In this document: piece after piece, positions 40,101-48,576 of the stretch | Position numbering within the stretch: position 1 is the stretch's first letter | Layout: each line of letters begins with the position of its first letter | Source of the DNA: JAAYBF01 sp963715445 | GTDB taxonomy: Bacteria > Actinomycetota > Thermoleophilia > Solirubrobacterales > Thermoleophilaceae | Direction: 5' to 3' | NCBI GenBank assembly: GCA_963715445.1 | Contig: OY970240.1 | Span: forward strand, 1,488,001-1,552,000 | Length of the DNA stretch: 64,000 bases | The notes under the pieces: model-generated | Databases searched by the model: none | What the model saw: the letters and a program-made list of their open reading frames with translations, nothing else | What the model was told of the DNA's origin: nothing | Translations under genes and position numbers: made by a program

Positions 40101-41881
40101 GCCTCGGCGGGCGGAGAGGTGATTGTGGCGATTGGATCGCCCGCGGAGATCGCCTTGCCCTCTTCGATCGGCAGGGCGGCGATCGTGCCGGCCTTGTGGG
40201 CGGTGATCTCGTTCTCCATCTTCATCGCCTCGATGATGCAGAGGAGCTGCCCCTCCTCGACTACGTCGCCCTGCTTGACGACGACCTTCCACATGTTGCC
40301 CTGCAGCGGCGACTCGATCTGGTCCGGCCCGCCGCCTGCGGCCTTCTTGCGCTCGGCGCGCTTGGGTGCCGTGCGCGCGCCCGCGGCCGCGCCGTTGACG
40401 GACCCGCCGCCACCGAATGCGCTGCCGATCACCTTGACGTCGAACCTGCGGCCCGAGACCTCGACGGCGTAGTCGCGCTCGACCTTCTCGTCCTCGTCGG
40501 CGTCGACAGGGGTCACCGGCTGCTCAGGCGCGGTCGACTTGAGCCACTTCTTGTCCTCCATGAGGTTCCGACAGGTCTCGCCGTTGGCCCACTCGTCGGT
40601 CTTCAGCAGCGCCTCGTGGAACGGGATCAGCGTCTTGATGCCCTCGAGCTCGTACTCCGAGAGCGCGCGCAGCATCCGCCGCGTGGAGGCCTCGCGATCG
40701 ACGTCCCAGACGATCAGCTTGGCGATCATCGGGTCGTAGAGGGGCAGGACGGCGTAGCCGGCCTCGGCGCCGGAATCGACGCGCACGAACGGTCCCGACG
40801 GCTCGCGGTAGGAGCCGATCTGGCCGGGCGCGGGGGCGAAGTTCTTCGAGGCGTCCTCGGCGTTGATCCGACACTCGATCGCGTGGCCGCGGATCTCCAC
40901 GTCCTCCTGCTTGAAGGACAGCTCCGCGCCGGCGGCGACCAGGATCTGCTCGCGCACGATGTCGATGCCGGTGACCATCTCGGTCACGCAGTGCTCCACC
41001 TGCACGCGGGTGTTCATCTCGAGGAAGTAGTACTCGCCGTCCTGGAGCAGGCCCTCGATCGTGCCGGCCGAGCGGTAGCCGACGGCCTTCGCGGCGTCGG
41101 TGCCGATCTTGCCGATCCGGGCGCGCAGTTCGGGGTCGACGGCAGGGGCGGGAGCCTCCTCGATCACCTTCTGGTGACGGCGCTGCACCGAGCAGTCGCG
41201 CTCGAAGAGGTGGACCACGTTGCCCTGGGAGTCGGCGAGCACCTGGACCTCCACGTGGCGGGGGTCCGGCAGGTAGCGCTCGATGTAGACGGTGGCGTCG
41301 GAGAAGAACTTCTCGCCCTCGCGCGCGGCGCCCTCGAAGGCGTCCGCCAGCTCGTCCTCGGAATGCGCGACTCGGAAGCCCTTGCCGCCGCCGCCGCCCG
41401 CTGCCTTGATCGCGACCGGGTAGCCGATCGAGTCGGCGATGATCTTGCGCGCCTCCTCGACGGTGTCGACCGGATCGGTGGTGCCCGGGACGATCGGCAC
41501 TCCGGCGGCCTTCATCAGCTCGCGCGCCTTGGTCTTCGAGCCCATCGAGTCGATTGCGTCGGCCGGCGGGCCGATGAACACGATGCCGGCCTCCTCGCAG
41601 GCACGCGCGAACGGCGCGTTCTCCGCCAGGAAGCCGTAGCCGGGGTGGATCGCCTCGGCGCCCGACTGCTTGGCCACCTCGAGGATCTTCTCGACTACGA
41701 GGTAGCTCTCCGCGGCGGGGCCGGGGCCGAGCAGGTACGCCTCGTCGGCACGCCTTACGTGCGGGGCATCGCGATCGGCTTCGGAGTAGACCGCGACCGT
41801 GCCGACGCCGAGCTCCTCGAGGGAGCGCATGACGCGGATCGCGATCTCGCCGCGATTTGCCACCAGGACCTTCGAGAACAT
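40097..41881 (-). CDS. Acyl-CoA carboxylase alpha subunit (biotin carboxylase + BCCP)
   Basis: A 594-residue fused subunit. Biotin carboxylase (about 1-450): FSKVLVANRGEIAIRVMR, ATP-grasp Gly-rich loop KAAGGGGGKGFR, EMNTRVQVEHCVTEM, RGHAIECRINAED. After an acidic, then Ala/Gly-rich linker, the biotinyl domain (about 525-594) has the biotinylated Lys in EAMKMEN. In actinobacteria such subunits serve acetyl-, propionyl- and longer acyl-CoA carboxylases together with a separate beta subunit, here probably that at 48577. ATG at 41881. It overlaps the downstream MFS gene by 4 nt. Confidence 0.93.
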   Translation of the reverse strand: MFSKVLVANRGEIAIRVMRSLEELGVGTVAVYSEADRDAPHVRRADEAYLLGPGPAAESYLVVEKILEVAKQSGAEAIHPGYGFLAENAPFARACEEAGIVFIGPPADAIDSMGSKTKARELMKAAGVPIVPGTTDPVDTVEEARKIIADSIGYPVAIKAAGGGGGKGFRVAHSEDELADAFEGAAREGEKFFSDATVYIERYLPDPRHVEVQVLADSQGNVVHLFERDCSVQRRHQKVIEEAPAPAVDPELRARIGKIGTDAAKAVGYRSAGTIEGLLQDGEYYFLEMNTRVQVEHCVTEMVTGIDIVREQILVAAGAELSFKQEDVEIRGHAIECRINAEDASKNFAPAPGQIGSYREPSGPFVRVDSGAEAGYAVLPLYDPMIAKLIVWDVDREASTRRMLRALSEYELEGIKTLIPFHEALLKTDEWANGETCRNLMEDKKWLKSTAPEQPVTPVDADEDEKVERDYAVEVSGRRFDVKVIGSAFGGGGSVNGAAAGARTAPKRAERKKAAGGGPDQIESPLQGNMWKVVVKQGDVVEEGQLLCIIEAMKMENEITAHKAGTIAALPIEEGKAISAGDPIATITSPPAEA

Positions 41882-41912
41882 GCGGCGCGGAAGGCTATCG
41901 GTCCGGGAAGAG

Positions 41913-42851
41913 CTACGAAGGCTCGTCCGCTGCAGGCGCCGGAGCGGGCTCGCCGAGGGCGGTGTCGGCGTCGGTGCCTCCGTTGCGCCGGTCGCGCACG
42001 AGGACGCCGGTCACGAGCACCACGATCGCGGCCGGGAACGCGGCGATCACCACCCCCGGGACACCGACTCCGGCCTTGGTCAGCAGGGCGAGGCCGGCGC
42101 CGATCAGGACGAGCGCAAGGGTCGCGCGGAGCACGCTCGAGGGCACCCGCACGCTGAGGTTGGAGCCGATCCAGACGCCCGGCAGGGACCCGATCAGGAT
42201 GTTGCCGGCGAGCCCGAAGTCCACGTTGCCGGCCACCAGGTGCGCCGCGGCGGCCGCCCAGAGCAGGATCGCCGCGTGGAAGATGTCCGTGCCGACCACG
42301 CGTTGCGGCACGAGCCGGAAGAGCAGGATCAGGCCGACCGCGATCAGCGCGCCGCTGCCGGCGGAGGTGACGCCGAGCACGAACCCGACCGTCGCACCGA
42401 GCGTGACGGCGGCGATCTTGTTGCGCCTGGTCATCTCGACCGAGTCGCGCTCCTTGTCCAGCAGCGCCTTGAGGAACAGCGCACGGGCGAGGGTCATGAT
42501 GCCGGTGAAGAGGAGCGTGATCGCCAGGATCAGGATCAGCAGCTCGTCGAACTCGTCGCCGTAGGACTCCTCCAGCAGCTCGAGCACGTAGACGCCGCCC
42601 ACCGCGGCGGGCACCGAGCCGACGCCCATCCAGAGCGACAGGCTCATGTCGACCGTTCCCTGCCGCCAGTGCCGCCAGCCGCCGAGGGTCTTCGTGACGG
42701 CGCCGTAGGCGAGGTCGGTGCCGACGGCCGTCACGGGCTTGATGCCGAACACGAGGATCAGCAGGGGCGTCATCAGCGAGCCGCCGCCGATGCCGGTCAT
42801 GCCCACGAGCAGGCCCACGCCGAGGCCGAAGCCGACGATCGCCGGATCCAC
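41913..42851 (-). CDS. TauE/SafE-family anion transporter
   Basis: A 312-residue membrane protein with about eight helices in two homologous halves: GLLVGMTGIGGGSLMTPLLILVFGI and 'GFVLGVTSAGSGALIAVGLILLF' are the duplicated family motifs. TauE/SafE proteins transport sulfite, sulfoacetate or other small anions. It follows cysC by 41 nt at the end of the sulfate assimilation cluster, so sulfite or sulfate-related transport is the likely role. The C-terminus carries an acidic, Pro-rich tail (about 285-312). Confidence 0.82.
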   Translation of the reverse strand: MDPAIVGFGLGVGLLVGMTGIGGGSLMTPLLILVFGIKPVTAVGTDLAYGAVTKTLGGWRHWRQGTVDMSLSLWMGVGSVPAAVGGVYVLELLEESYGDEFDELLILILAITLLFTGIMTLARALFLKALLDKERDSVEMTRRNKIAAVTLGATVGFVLGVTSAGSGALIAVGLILLFRLVPQRVVGTDIFHAAILLWAAAAAHLVAGNVDFGLAGNILIGSLPGVWIGSNLSVRVPSSVLRATLALVLIGAGLALLTKAGVGVPGVVIAAFPAAIVVLVTGVLVRDRRNGGTDADTALGEPAPAPAADEPS

Positions 42852-42892
42852 CGCTCAGCTCTCCAGCGCGAGACGCACCGCGTGCAGGCTAT

Positions 42893-43489
42893 CTACGCGC
42901 CCAGGGCGCTCAGCACGGCCGCGACGCACTGCTCGACCGTCTGCTCGGCGGGCCGCAGCTCCAGCTCGGGCCGCTCCGGGGCTTCGTACGGGTCGTCGAT
43001 GCCGGTCATGCCGCGCAGCTCGCCCGCACGGGCCTTGGCGTAGAGGCCCTTCGGGTCGCGCCGCTCGCACTCCTCGAGAGGCGTGTTCACGTAGACCTCG
43101 AGGAAGCCGAGCCCGGCTTCGGAGTGCGCTTGCCGCGCCAGATCGCGATCGGCGGCGTAGGGGGAGACGAGCGATACGAGCGTCACGGTGCCCGCGTCGG
43201 CGATCAGCCGCGCCACCTCGCTCGCGCGGCGGACGTTCTCGGCCCGATCCTCCGCGGAGAAGCCGAGGTTGCCGTTCAGGCCGTGGCGCAGGTTGTCGCC
43301 GTCGAGCAGGTAGGCGTGGCGGCCGCGCTCGATCAGCGCCGCCTCCACTGCCACCGCGATCGTCGACTTGCCCGATCCGGAGAGCCCCGTCAGCCAGACG
43401 GTCAGCCCCTCGCCGCCGGTCACCCGAGCGCGCTGCTCGCGCGTCACAGCATGGGCGTGCCAGGTGACGTTCTCGCTGCGCTCCGCCAT
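42893..43489 (-). CDS. cysC: Adenylylsulfate kinase
   Basis: A 198-residue APS kinase. Walker A is GLSGSGKSTIAV (residues about 34-45), followed by DGDNLRHGLNGNLGFSAEDRAENVRR, the APS-binding DGDN motif of the family, and VSPYAADRDLAR, LEVYVNTPLEECERRDPKGLYAKARAGEL. It phosphorylates adenylylsulfate to PAPS. Lies 8 nt downstream of cysN. Its presence beside an APS-reductase-type CysH (45757) means PAPS may be needed for sulfation as well as, or instead of, assimilation. Confidence 0.95.
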   Translation of the reverse strand: MAERSENVTWHAHAVTREQRARVTGGEGLTVWLTGLSGSGKSTIAVAVEAALIERGRHAYLLDGDNLRHGLNGNLGFSAEDRAENVRRASEVARLIADAGTVTLVSLVSPYAADRDLARQAHSEAGLGFLEVYVNTPLEECERRDPKGLYAKARAGELRGMTGIDDPYEAPERPELELRPAEQTVEQCVAAVLSALGA

Positions 43490-43497
43490 CGGCGGGC

Positions 43498-44796
43498 TCA
43501 GTCGTCGGCGCCGAGGATCATGCCCGCACCGACCGTGTCGTTGGTGCTCTCCTCGATCAGGATGAAGCTGCCGGTGGCCCGGTTGCGGCGGTACTCGTCG
43601 ACCAGGAGCGGGGTGGAGAGGCGCAGGCGCACGCGGCCGATCTCGTTCAGCGCCAGGCCGGTCGCCTGCTCGTCGCGGTGCATCGAGTTGACGTCGAAGC
43701 GGTAGCGCAGCTCCTCCACCTTGGCCAGCGCCGTGCGGGTGGTGTGCTTGATCCGGTAGCGGGCGGACGGCTGCAGCGGCCGATCGGACATCCAGCAGAC
43801 CGTCGCCTCGACCTCCTTGGTCGGCGTCGGGCTGTTGTTGACACGGCAGATCATGTCGCCGCGCGAGACGTCCACGTCGTCCTCCAGGCGCAGGGTCACG
43901 GACAGGGGCGGGTAGGCCTCCTGCAGCGGGCCGTCCTGGGTGTCGATCCCGGCGATCCGGGTGGTGATGCCGGAGGGCTGGATCACGACCTCGTCCCCGA
44001 CGGAGATCACGCCGGAGGCGACCTGGCCCGCGTAGCCGCGGTAGTCGTGGTGCTCATCGTCCATCGGGCGGATCACCCACTGCACGGGGAAGCGGCAGTC
44101 GATCAGGTTGCGATCGGAGGCGATGTGGACGTGCTCGAGGTAGTAGAGGAGCGAGGGCCCGTCGTACCAGTCCATGTTCTCCGAGCGATCCACGACGTTG
44201 TCGCCGAGCAGCGCGGAGAGCGGGATGAAGGTGATGTCGGTGATGTCGAGCTTCGCCGCCCAGGACGCGAAGTCGGCCGTGATGCGGTCGAAGACCGCCT
44301 CGTCCCAGTCGACGAGGTCCATCTTGTTGATCGCCACGACGAGGTGCGGGATGCGCAGCAGCGACGCGATGAAGGCATGGCGCCGCGACTGCTCTACCAC
44401 GCCGTTGCGGGCATCGACCAGGACGAGCGCCAGGTCGGCCGTGGAGGCGCCGGTGACCATGTTGCGCGTGTACTGCTCGTGGCCCGGCGTGTCGGCGATG
44501 ATGAACTTGCGCTTGGGCGTGTGGAAGTAGCGGTAGGCGACGTCGATCGTGATGCCCTGCTCGCGCTCGGCGCGCAGGCCGTCGGTGAGCAGCGCGAGAT
44601 TCACGTAGCCGTCGCCGCGCTCCGTGGAGACGCGCTCGACGTGCTCGAGCTGGTCCTGGAGAACCTGCTTGGAGTCGAACAGCAGCCGCCCGATCAGGGT
44701 CGACTTGCCGTCGTCGACCGAGCCCGCCGTCGCGACCCTGACCAGCTCGGATGGGCGGGAGTCGAGGACCTTGCCGTTGGTGGCGGCGCCTGGCAC
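43498..44796 (-). CDS. cysN: Sulfate adenylyltransferase, GTPase subunit
   Basis: A 432-residue EF-Tu-like GTPase: G1 AGSVDDGKSTLIGRL (about 25-39), G3 DTPGHEQY, G4 NKMD, plus domains II and III ('DYRGYAGQVASGVISVGDEVVIQPSG'). CysN uses GTP hydrolysis to drive CysD-catalysed formation of APS from ATP and sulfate. GTG start overlapping the cysD stop (TAGTG). No fused CysC domain; cysC is a separate gene. Confidence 0.96.
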   Translation of the reverse strand: MPGAATNGKVLDSRPSELVRVATAGSVDDGKSTLIGRLLFDSKQVLQDQLEHVERVSTERGDGYVNLALLTDGLRAEREQGITIDVAYRYFHTPKRKFIIADTPGHEQYTRNMVTGASTADLALVLVDARNGVVEQSRRHAFIASLLRIPHLVVAINKMDLVDWDEAVFDRITADFASWAAKLDITDITFIPLSALLGDNVVDRSENMDWYDGPSLLYYLEHVHIASDRNLIDCRFPVQWVIRPMDDEHHDYRGYAGQVASGVISVGDEVVIQPSGITTRIAGIDTQDGPLQEAYPPLSVTLRLEDDVDVSRGDMICRVNNSPTPTKEVEATVCWMSDRPLQPSARYRIKHTTRTALAKVEELRYRFDVNSMHRDEQATGLALNEIGRVRLRLSTPLLVDEYRRNRATGSFILIEESTNDTVGAGMILGADD

Positions 44797-45701
44797 TAGA
44801 AGTAGCCCTCGCGCTTGCGGTCTTCCATCGCGGCCTCGGAGAAGCGATCGTCGGCGCGCGTCTCGCCGCGCTCGGTGATGCGCGTCGCCGCGATCTCGGC
44901 GACGACATCGTCGAGCGTCGTGGCGGTCGAGCGGACCGCGCCGGTGCAGCTCATGTCGCCGACGGTGCGGTAGCGCACCGAGGTCCGGAACGGCCTCTCA
45001 TCCGGCAGCAGCTCGACGTGCTCGGACACGGCGTAGAGCATTCCGTCGCGCTCGAACACCTCGCGCTCGTGGGCGAAGTACATCGGGGGGATCTCGAGGC
45101 CCTCCTCGCGGATGTACTGCCACACGTCGAGCTCGGTCCAGTTCGAGAGCGGGAACACGCGCATGTGCTCGCCTGGGTTCATGTGGGCGTTGTAGATGCT
45201 CCACAGCTCGGGGCGCTGGGCCTTCGGGTCCCAGCCGCCGAAGTCGTCGCGGAAGGAGAAGATCCGCTCCTTCGCGCGAGCGCGCTCCTCGTCCCGGCGG
45301 GCGCCGCCGAAAGCGGCCTTGAAGTCGTGCTCGGTGATCGCGTCGAGCAGGGCGACGGTCTGGAGCCGGTTGCGCGAGGCGCGCGGCCCCGTCTCCTCGA
45401 TGACCTTGCCTGCGTCGATCGCGTCCTGGACGCTCGCCACGAGCAGCCGGGCGCCGAGCTCCTCGAGACGCCGGTCGCGGAACTCCAGGACCTCCGGGAA
45501 GTTGTGGCCCGTATCTATGTGCATCACCGCGAACGGGAACTTCGAGGGGTGGAATGCCTTCTCGGCGAGGCGCAGCAGGACGATCGAGTCCTTGCCGCCC
45601 GAGAACAGCAGGACCGCCCGCTCCACCTCGGCGGCGACCTCGCGCATCACATGGATGGCTTCAGCCTCGAGGGCGCGTAGATGGGAGACCTCGTAGTTCA
45701 C
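44796..45701 (-). CDS. cysD: Sulfate adenylyltransferase, small subunit
   Basis: A 301-residue subunit of the PAPS-reductase/PP-loop fold: SGGKDSIVLLRLAEKAF (PP loop, about 31-47), HIDTGHNFPEVLEFRDR, FGGARRDEERARAKERIFSFRD and MNPGEHMRVFPLSNWTELDVWQYI. The GTG at 45701 gives the usual length; upstream frame to 45806 would run through the promoter and has no support. A good promoter (45707-45734) lies so close that the mRNA would be leaderless or nearly so. Confidence 0.95.
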   Translation of the reverse strand: MNYEVSHLRALEAEAIHVMREVAAEVERAVLLFSGGKDSIVLLRLAEKAFHPSKFPFAVMHIDTGHNFPEVLEFRDRRLEELGARLLVASVQDAIDAGKVIEETGPRASRNRLQTVALLDAITEHDFKAAFGGARRDEERARAKERIFSFRDDFGGWDPKAQRPELWSIYNAHMNPGEHMRVFPLSNWTELDVWQYIREEGLEIPPMYFAHEREVFERDGMLYAVSEHVELLPDERPFRTSVRYRTVGDMSCTGAVRSTATTLDDVVAEIAATRITERGETRADDRFSEAAMEDRKREGYF

Positions 45702-45706
45702 GACTG

Positions 45707-45734
45707 TGTCTAACAACGGCGTTGCGGGAGTCAA
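45707..45734 (-). promoter_or_regulatory. Promoter of cysD operon, probably leaderless
   Basis: On the minus strand, -35 TTGACT (45729-45734), 16-nt spacer, -10 TAGACA (45707-45712). The GTG start of cysD begins 5 nt after the -10 box, so transcription would start at or about the start codon. Confidence 0.6.
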
Positions 45735-45756
45735 CTTTGTGCGCCGCGCGGCGGTT

Positions 45757-46461
45757 CTAGTGGAGGCCGCACTCGAGGCGGTTGCTGTCCGCCCAACGTC
45801 CTTCACGGCCCGCTCCCGGCTTGGTGCAGGGTGTGCAGCCTATCGAGGCGTAGCCGTGATCGTGGAGATCGTTGTAGGGGATGTCGTGCTTGGCGATGTA
45901 GGCCCAGACGTCCTTCTCGGTCCACGTGGCGAGCGGCGCGACCTTCCAGAGGCCGTGCTTGCGATCCCAATCGATCTTCTTGGCGTCGGCCCGCGTCGAC
46001 GACTGGTCGCGGCGGAGGCCGGTGACCCAGGCGTCGCAGTCGGCCAGCGCCTCGCGCATGGGCTTGACCTTGCGGATGCCGCAGCAGGCCTCCGGGTCGC
46101 GCTTCCAGAACTCCGGGCCGTGGACGACCTCTTGGCGGGCAAGGCTCATGCCGCCGTGGGCGCTCTCGATCTCGATGTCGTAGCGCTCCTCGAGCGCCTT
46201 CCAGGTCTCGTAGGTCTCGGGGAAGAAGAGGCCCGTGTCGAGTGTGAAGAACCTCGCCGTCGGCTCGATCTCCAGCAGCATGTGCATGATCACCGACGCC
46301 TCCTTCTGGAAGGAGCAGGCGATCTTCATCGCGGGGTGGAAGCGCTCGACCGCGTAGCCGAGCACCTCCTCGGCGCTCAGGCTCTCGACCTCGTGCTGCT
46401 GCTCGAGCTCGGGCGGCGCCGCCCGGACCATTCCATGTGCATGTGAAGCGACCGTGGCCAT
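45757..46461 (-). CDS. cysH: Adenylyl-sulfate (APS) reductase, [4Fe-4S] type
   Basis: A 234-residue reductase: 'MKIACSFQKEASVIMHMLLEIEPTARFFTLDTGLFFPETYET' nucleotide part, CCGIRKVKP and GCTPCTKPG, giving the CC...CxxC pattern that holds an iron-sulfur cluster and marks APS rather than PAPS reductases, and the C-terminal catalytic ECGLH. It reduces APS to sulfite with thioredoxin-type donors. Separated by 1 nt from the upstream sulfite reductase gene, so one transcript; the gap to cysD contains its own promoter. Confidence 0.92.
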   Translation of the reverse strand: MATVASHAHGMVRAAPPELEQQHEVESLSAEEVLGYAVERFHPAMKIACSFQKEASVIMHMLLEIEPTARFFTLDTGLFFPETYETWKALEERYDIEIESAHGGMSLARQEVVHGPEFWKRDPEACCGIRKVKPMREALADCDAWVTGLRRDQSSTRADAKKIDWDRKHGLWKVAPLATWTEKDVWAYIAKHDIPYNDLHDHGYASIGCTPCTKPGAGREGRWADSNRLECGLH

Positions 46462-46462
46462 C

Positions 46463-48283
46463 TCAGATCGCGCACTCGCCTTCGCCGCGGATCACCTCGT
46501 AGAGCTGATCGCGCTGCCAGTCGATGAAGTAGTTCATGTTCTCGACGTTGAACTCCACCGGGAGTGACAGGTCCTTCACGAGCTCGGTGAAGCTGGCCGC
46601 CCCGACGCGCTCGGCGAAGGCGTTGAACTCCTCGCCCTCCTGGCGCTCGGCCTCGTAGTAGCGGATCCAGCGCTCGACGGCCTCGGGGGCGCGCTTGGCG
46701 GGGATGCGCGACTTGAGGCGCGTCCCGTAGACGACCTCGCCGCCCTCGTAGTTGCCGCCGATGTGCGGGATGTACGCCGGGATCGTCTTGTCGCCGACCT
46801 TGATCGACGCGCCGTAGAAGCCGATGTTCGCGATGTGGTGCTGGCTGCAGCCGTTCGGGCAGCCCGAGTTCTTGATGTGGATCCGCTTGGTCAGCTCGTC
46901 GGTGATGTCCATCGCGACGATCCGCTCGTTGATCGCGGCGTTGAGCCCCATCGAGCTGGTGATGCCGAGCTTGCAGCTGTCGGTGCCCGGGCACGAGACG
47001 GTGTCGATGATCTGGCCGGAGCCGTGCTCGCCGAGGCCGAGCTTGGAGAGCTCCTGCCAGACCTCGTAGACGGACTCGTCGCGCACCCAGCGCAGCACGA
47101 AGTTCTGCTCGACCGTGGTGCGGGCGTAGCCGCCGGAGTACTTGCGCTGGATCTCTGCAATGCCGCGCATCTGCTCGGGCGTGAGGTCTCCGCGGTAGAC
47201 CCGCACGTCGACCGTAGAAAAGCCCGCCTGGCGCTGCGGCTTGACGTTGGAGGCGCTGAACCGCTCGAACTCGGAGAGGTCGCCGTTGGGGCTGGCGTAG
47301 CTGCCGCCGGCCGCGGGAGCGTTGGACTCCTCGTCGTGGGTCAGCAGCAGCGGGATCGGGTTGAAGTCGCGCTCGTTGACCCAGTCGCCCTTCAGCTCCT
47401 CCTCGACCTGGTCGCGGAACTCGTCGATGCCGATCTTGTCGATCAGGACCTTGATGCGGGCGCGGGCGCGGTTGACGCGCAGCCAGTCCTGGCGGTCGAA
47501 GATCCGGAAGACGGCCTCCGAGACCTTGAGGTAGTCGCCGTTCTGCAGCTCGACGAACTCGTAGAGCGTGGGGGCGATGCGCGGCATGATCGACGTGCCG
47601 CCGCCGACGCGGACCTCCACGCCCTCGACGCCGTCGCGGATGCGCGGGATGAAGGCGATGTCGTGGATGCCGGTGATCGCGCGGTCGGCGTCGCTGGCGG
47701 TGAACGCCGTCTTGATCTTGCGCGGCATCAGCTGCGTGGTGGGGTGGCGCACGAAGTAGCGCACGTACGCGCCCGCCCACGGGGTGATGTCGAAGAGCTC
47801 GTCCTCGCATACGCCGGCGTAGGGGTCGCCCGTGACGTTGCGGACGGTGTTGCCGCACCCCTCGCGCGAGGAGAGCCCCGAGTCCGACACCTTGCGGATC
47901 AACTCGGCCATCTGGCGCAGCGGGATGTGGTGGATCTGGATGTTCTGCCGCGTGGTGATGTGCGACTTGTTCAGCGGCGCGTACTCCTCGGTGACGTCGG
48001 CGAACATCTCCCACTGCTCGGGCGTGATGCCGCCCATCGGAAGCTTGATGCGGCACATCTGGACATCGGCCTGGCGCTGGCCGTAGACGCCCTGCTTGAG
48101 GCGGAAGCCGATGAACTCGGCCTCTTCGGTCTGGCCGTCGAGGAACTTCTCCGCCTCGTTGTCGAAATCGTCGAACTCGCGCTCGAGGATCGGGATCACG
48201 TGCCCGGGGACGTTGGCGATGATCTCGGGGTTGTTCAGCGCGCCCTCTTTGCCCTTGCGCGGCGGGGTCGTCGTCGGCTCCAT
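46463..48283 (-). CDS. sir: Ferredoxin-type nitrite/sulfite reductase (likely sulfite)
   Basis: A 606-residue siroheme protein with two nitrite/sulfite reductase half-domains. The siroheme/[4Fe-4S] ligands are in SCPGTDSCKLG and NSGCPNGCSQHH (CX5C...CX3C, about residues 435-482). Siroheme-binding Arg/Lys residues occur in 'NKSHITTRQNIQIHHI' and 'GCGNTVRNVTGDP'. Reduction of sulfite to sulfide is inferred from position directly upstream of cysH; nitrite reductases share the fold. An 8-bp inverted repeat lies just upstream of the ATG. Confidence 0.9.
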   Translation of the reverse strand: MEPTTTPPRKGKEGALNNPEIIANVPGHVIPILEREFDDFDNEAEKFLDGQTEEAEFIGFRLKQGVYGQRQADVQMCRIKLPMGGITPEQWEMFADVTEEYAPLNKSHITTRQNIQIHHIPLRQMAELIRKVSDSGLSSREGCGNTVRNVTGDPYAGVCEDELFDITPWAGAYVRYFVRHPTTQLMPRKIKTAFTASDADRAITGIHDIAFIPRIRDGVEGVEVRVGGGTSIMPRIAPTLYEFVELQNGDYLKVSEAVFRIFDRQDWLRVNRARARIKVLIDKIGIDEFRDQVEEELKGDWVNERDFNPIPLLLTHDEESNAPAAGGSYASPNGDLSEFERFSASNVKPQRQAGFSTVDVRVYRGDLTPEQMRGIAEIQRKYSGGYARTTVEQNFVLRWVRDESVYEVWQELSKLGLGEHGSGQIIDTVSCPGTDSCKLGITSSMGLNAAINERIVAMDITDELTKRIHIKNSGCPNGCSQHHIANIGFYGASIKVGDKTIPAYIPHIGGNYEGGEVVYGTRLKSRIPAKRAPEAVERWIRYYEAERQEGEEFNAFAERVGAASFTELVKDLSLPVEFNVENMNYFIDWQRDQLYEVIRGEGECAI

Positions 48284-48298
48284 AGCGGCCTACAGTAG

Positions 48299-48327
48299 CA
48301 AAACCCTGGAAACTCGCCCGGGTTTTG
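48299..48327. promoter_or_regulatory. Inverted repeat upstream of sir
   Basis: CAAAACCC (48299-48306) and GGGTTTTG (48320-48327) are perfect arms with a 13-nt spacer, 16-44 nt upstream of the sir start. Its position suits an operator for a sulfur or nitrogen regulator; a transcript hairpin is the alternative. No regulator gene is adjacent. Confidence 0.45.
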
Positions 48328-48330
48328 GTA

Positions 48331-48573
48331 TTAGCTGGGCGAAATCGTGCCCCAGGGCGCGCCCTGAGCGGGGTCGCGGCCTGTGCCTTCTAGGAGACCT
48401 GCCTCGAGCCATGGGCTCATGGCAGGTCCGGTGGCGCTCGATGGAGCGGGCGCCGTATCGCGCAGGAAGTGCTCGATGGCGGCTGCGATCGCAGCCGCCT
48501 CCTCGGGTCCGGCCGCGGACTGCTTGATCTCGATGCGAGGGCGCGGCTGGTGCTGCTTGCCGTTGCTGCTCAT
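48331..48573 (-). CDS. Acyl-CoA carboxylase epsilon-like subunit
   Basis: An 80-residue protein with the compact pattern of the actinobacterial AccE/epsilon family: a short beta segment 'RPRIEIKQSAAGPEEAAAIAAAIEHFLRDTAP' then Pro/Ala-rich spacer and a final 'SPWLEAGLLEG' (the family usually ends W-x-x-S-x-R/aG). It begins 3 nt after the carboxylase beta stop, which is where this subunit is typically encoded. It stabilises the alpha-beta complex. Small size makes the family call moderate. Confidence 0.65.
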   Translation of the reverse strand: MSSNGKQHQPRPRIEIKQSAAGPEEAAAIAAAIEHFLRDTAPAPSSATGPAMSPWLEAGLLEGTGRDPAQGAPWGTISPS

Positions 48574-48576
48574 CGG

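Noticed and set aside
40034..42157. Long plus-strand frame (707 codons)
   Set aside because: Antisense of the biotin carboxylase gene; the minus-strand protein has all ATP-grasp and biotin motifs.
46763..48298. Long plus-strand frame (511 codons)
   Set aside because: Antisense of the sulfite reductase gene, with no domain signature.
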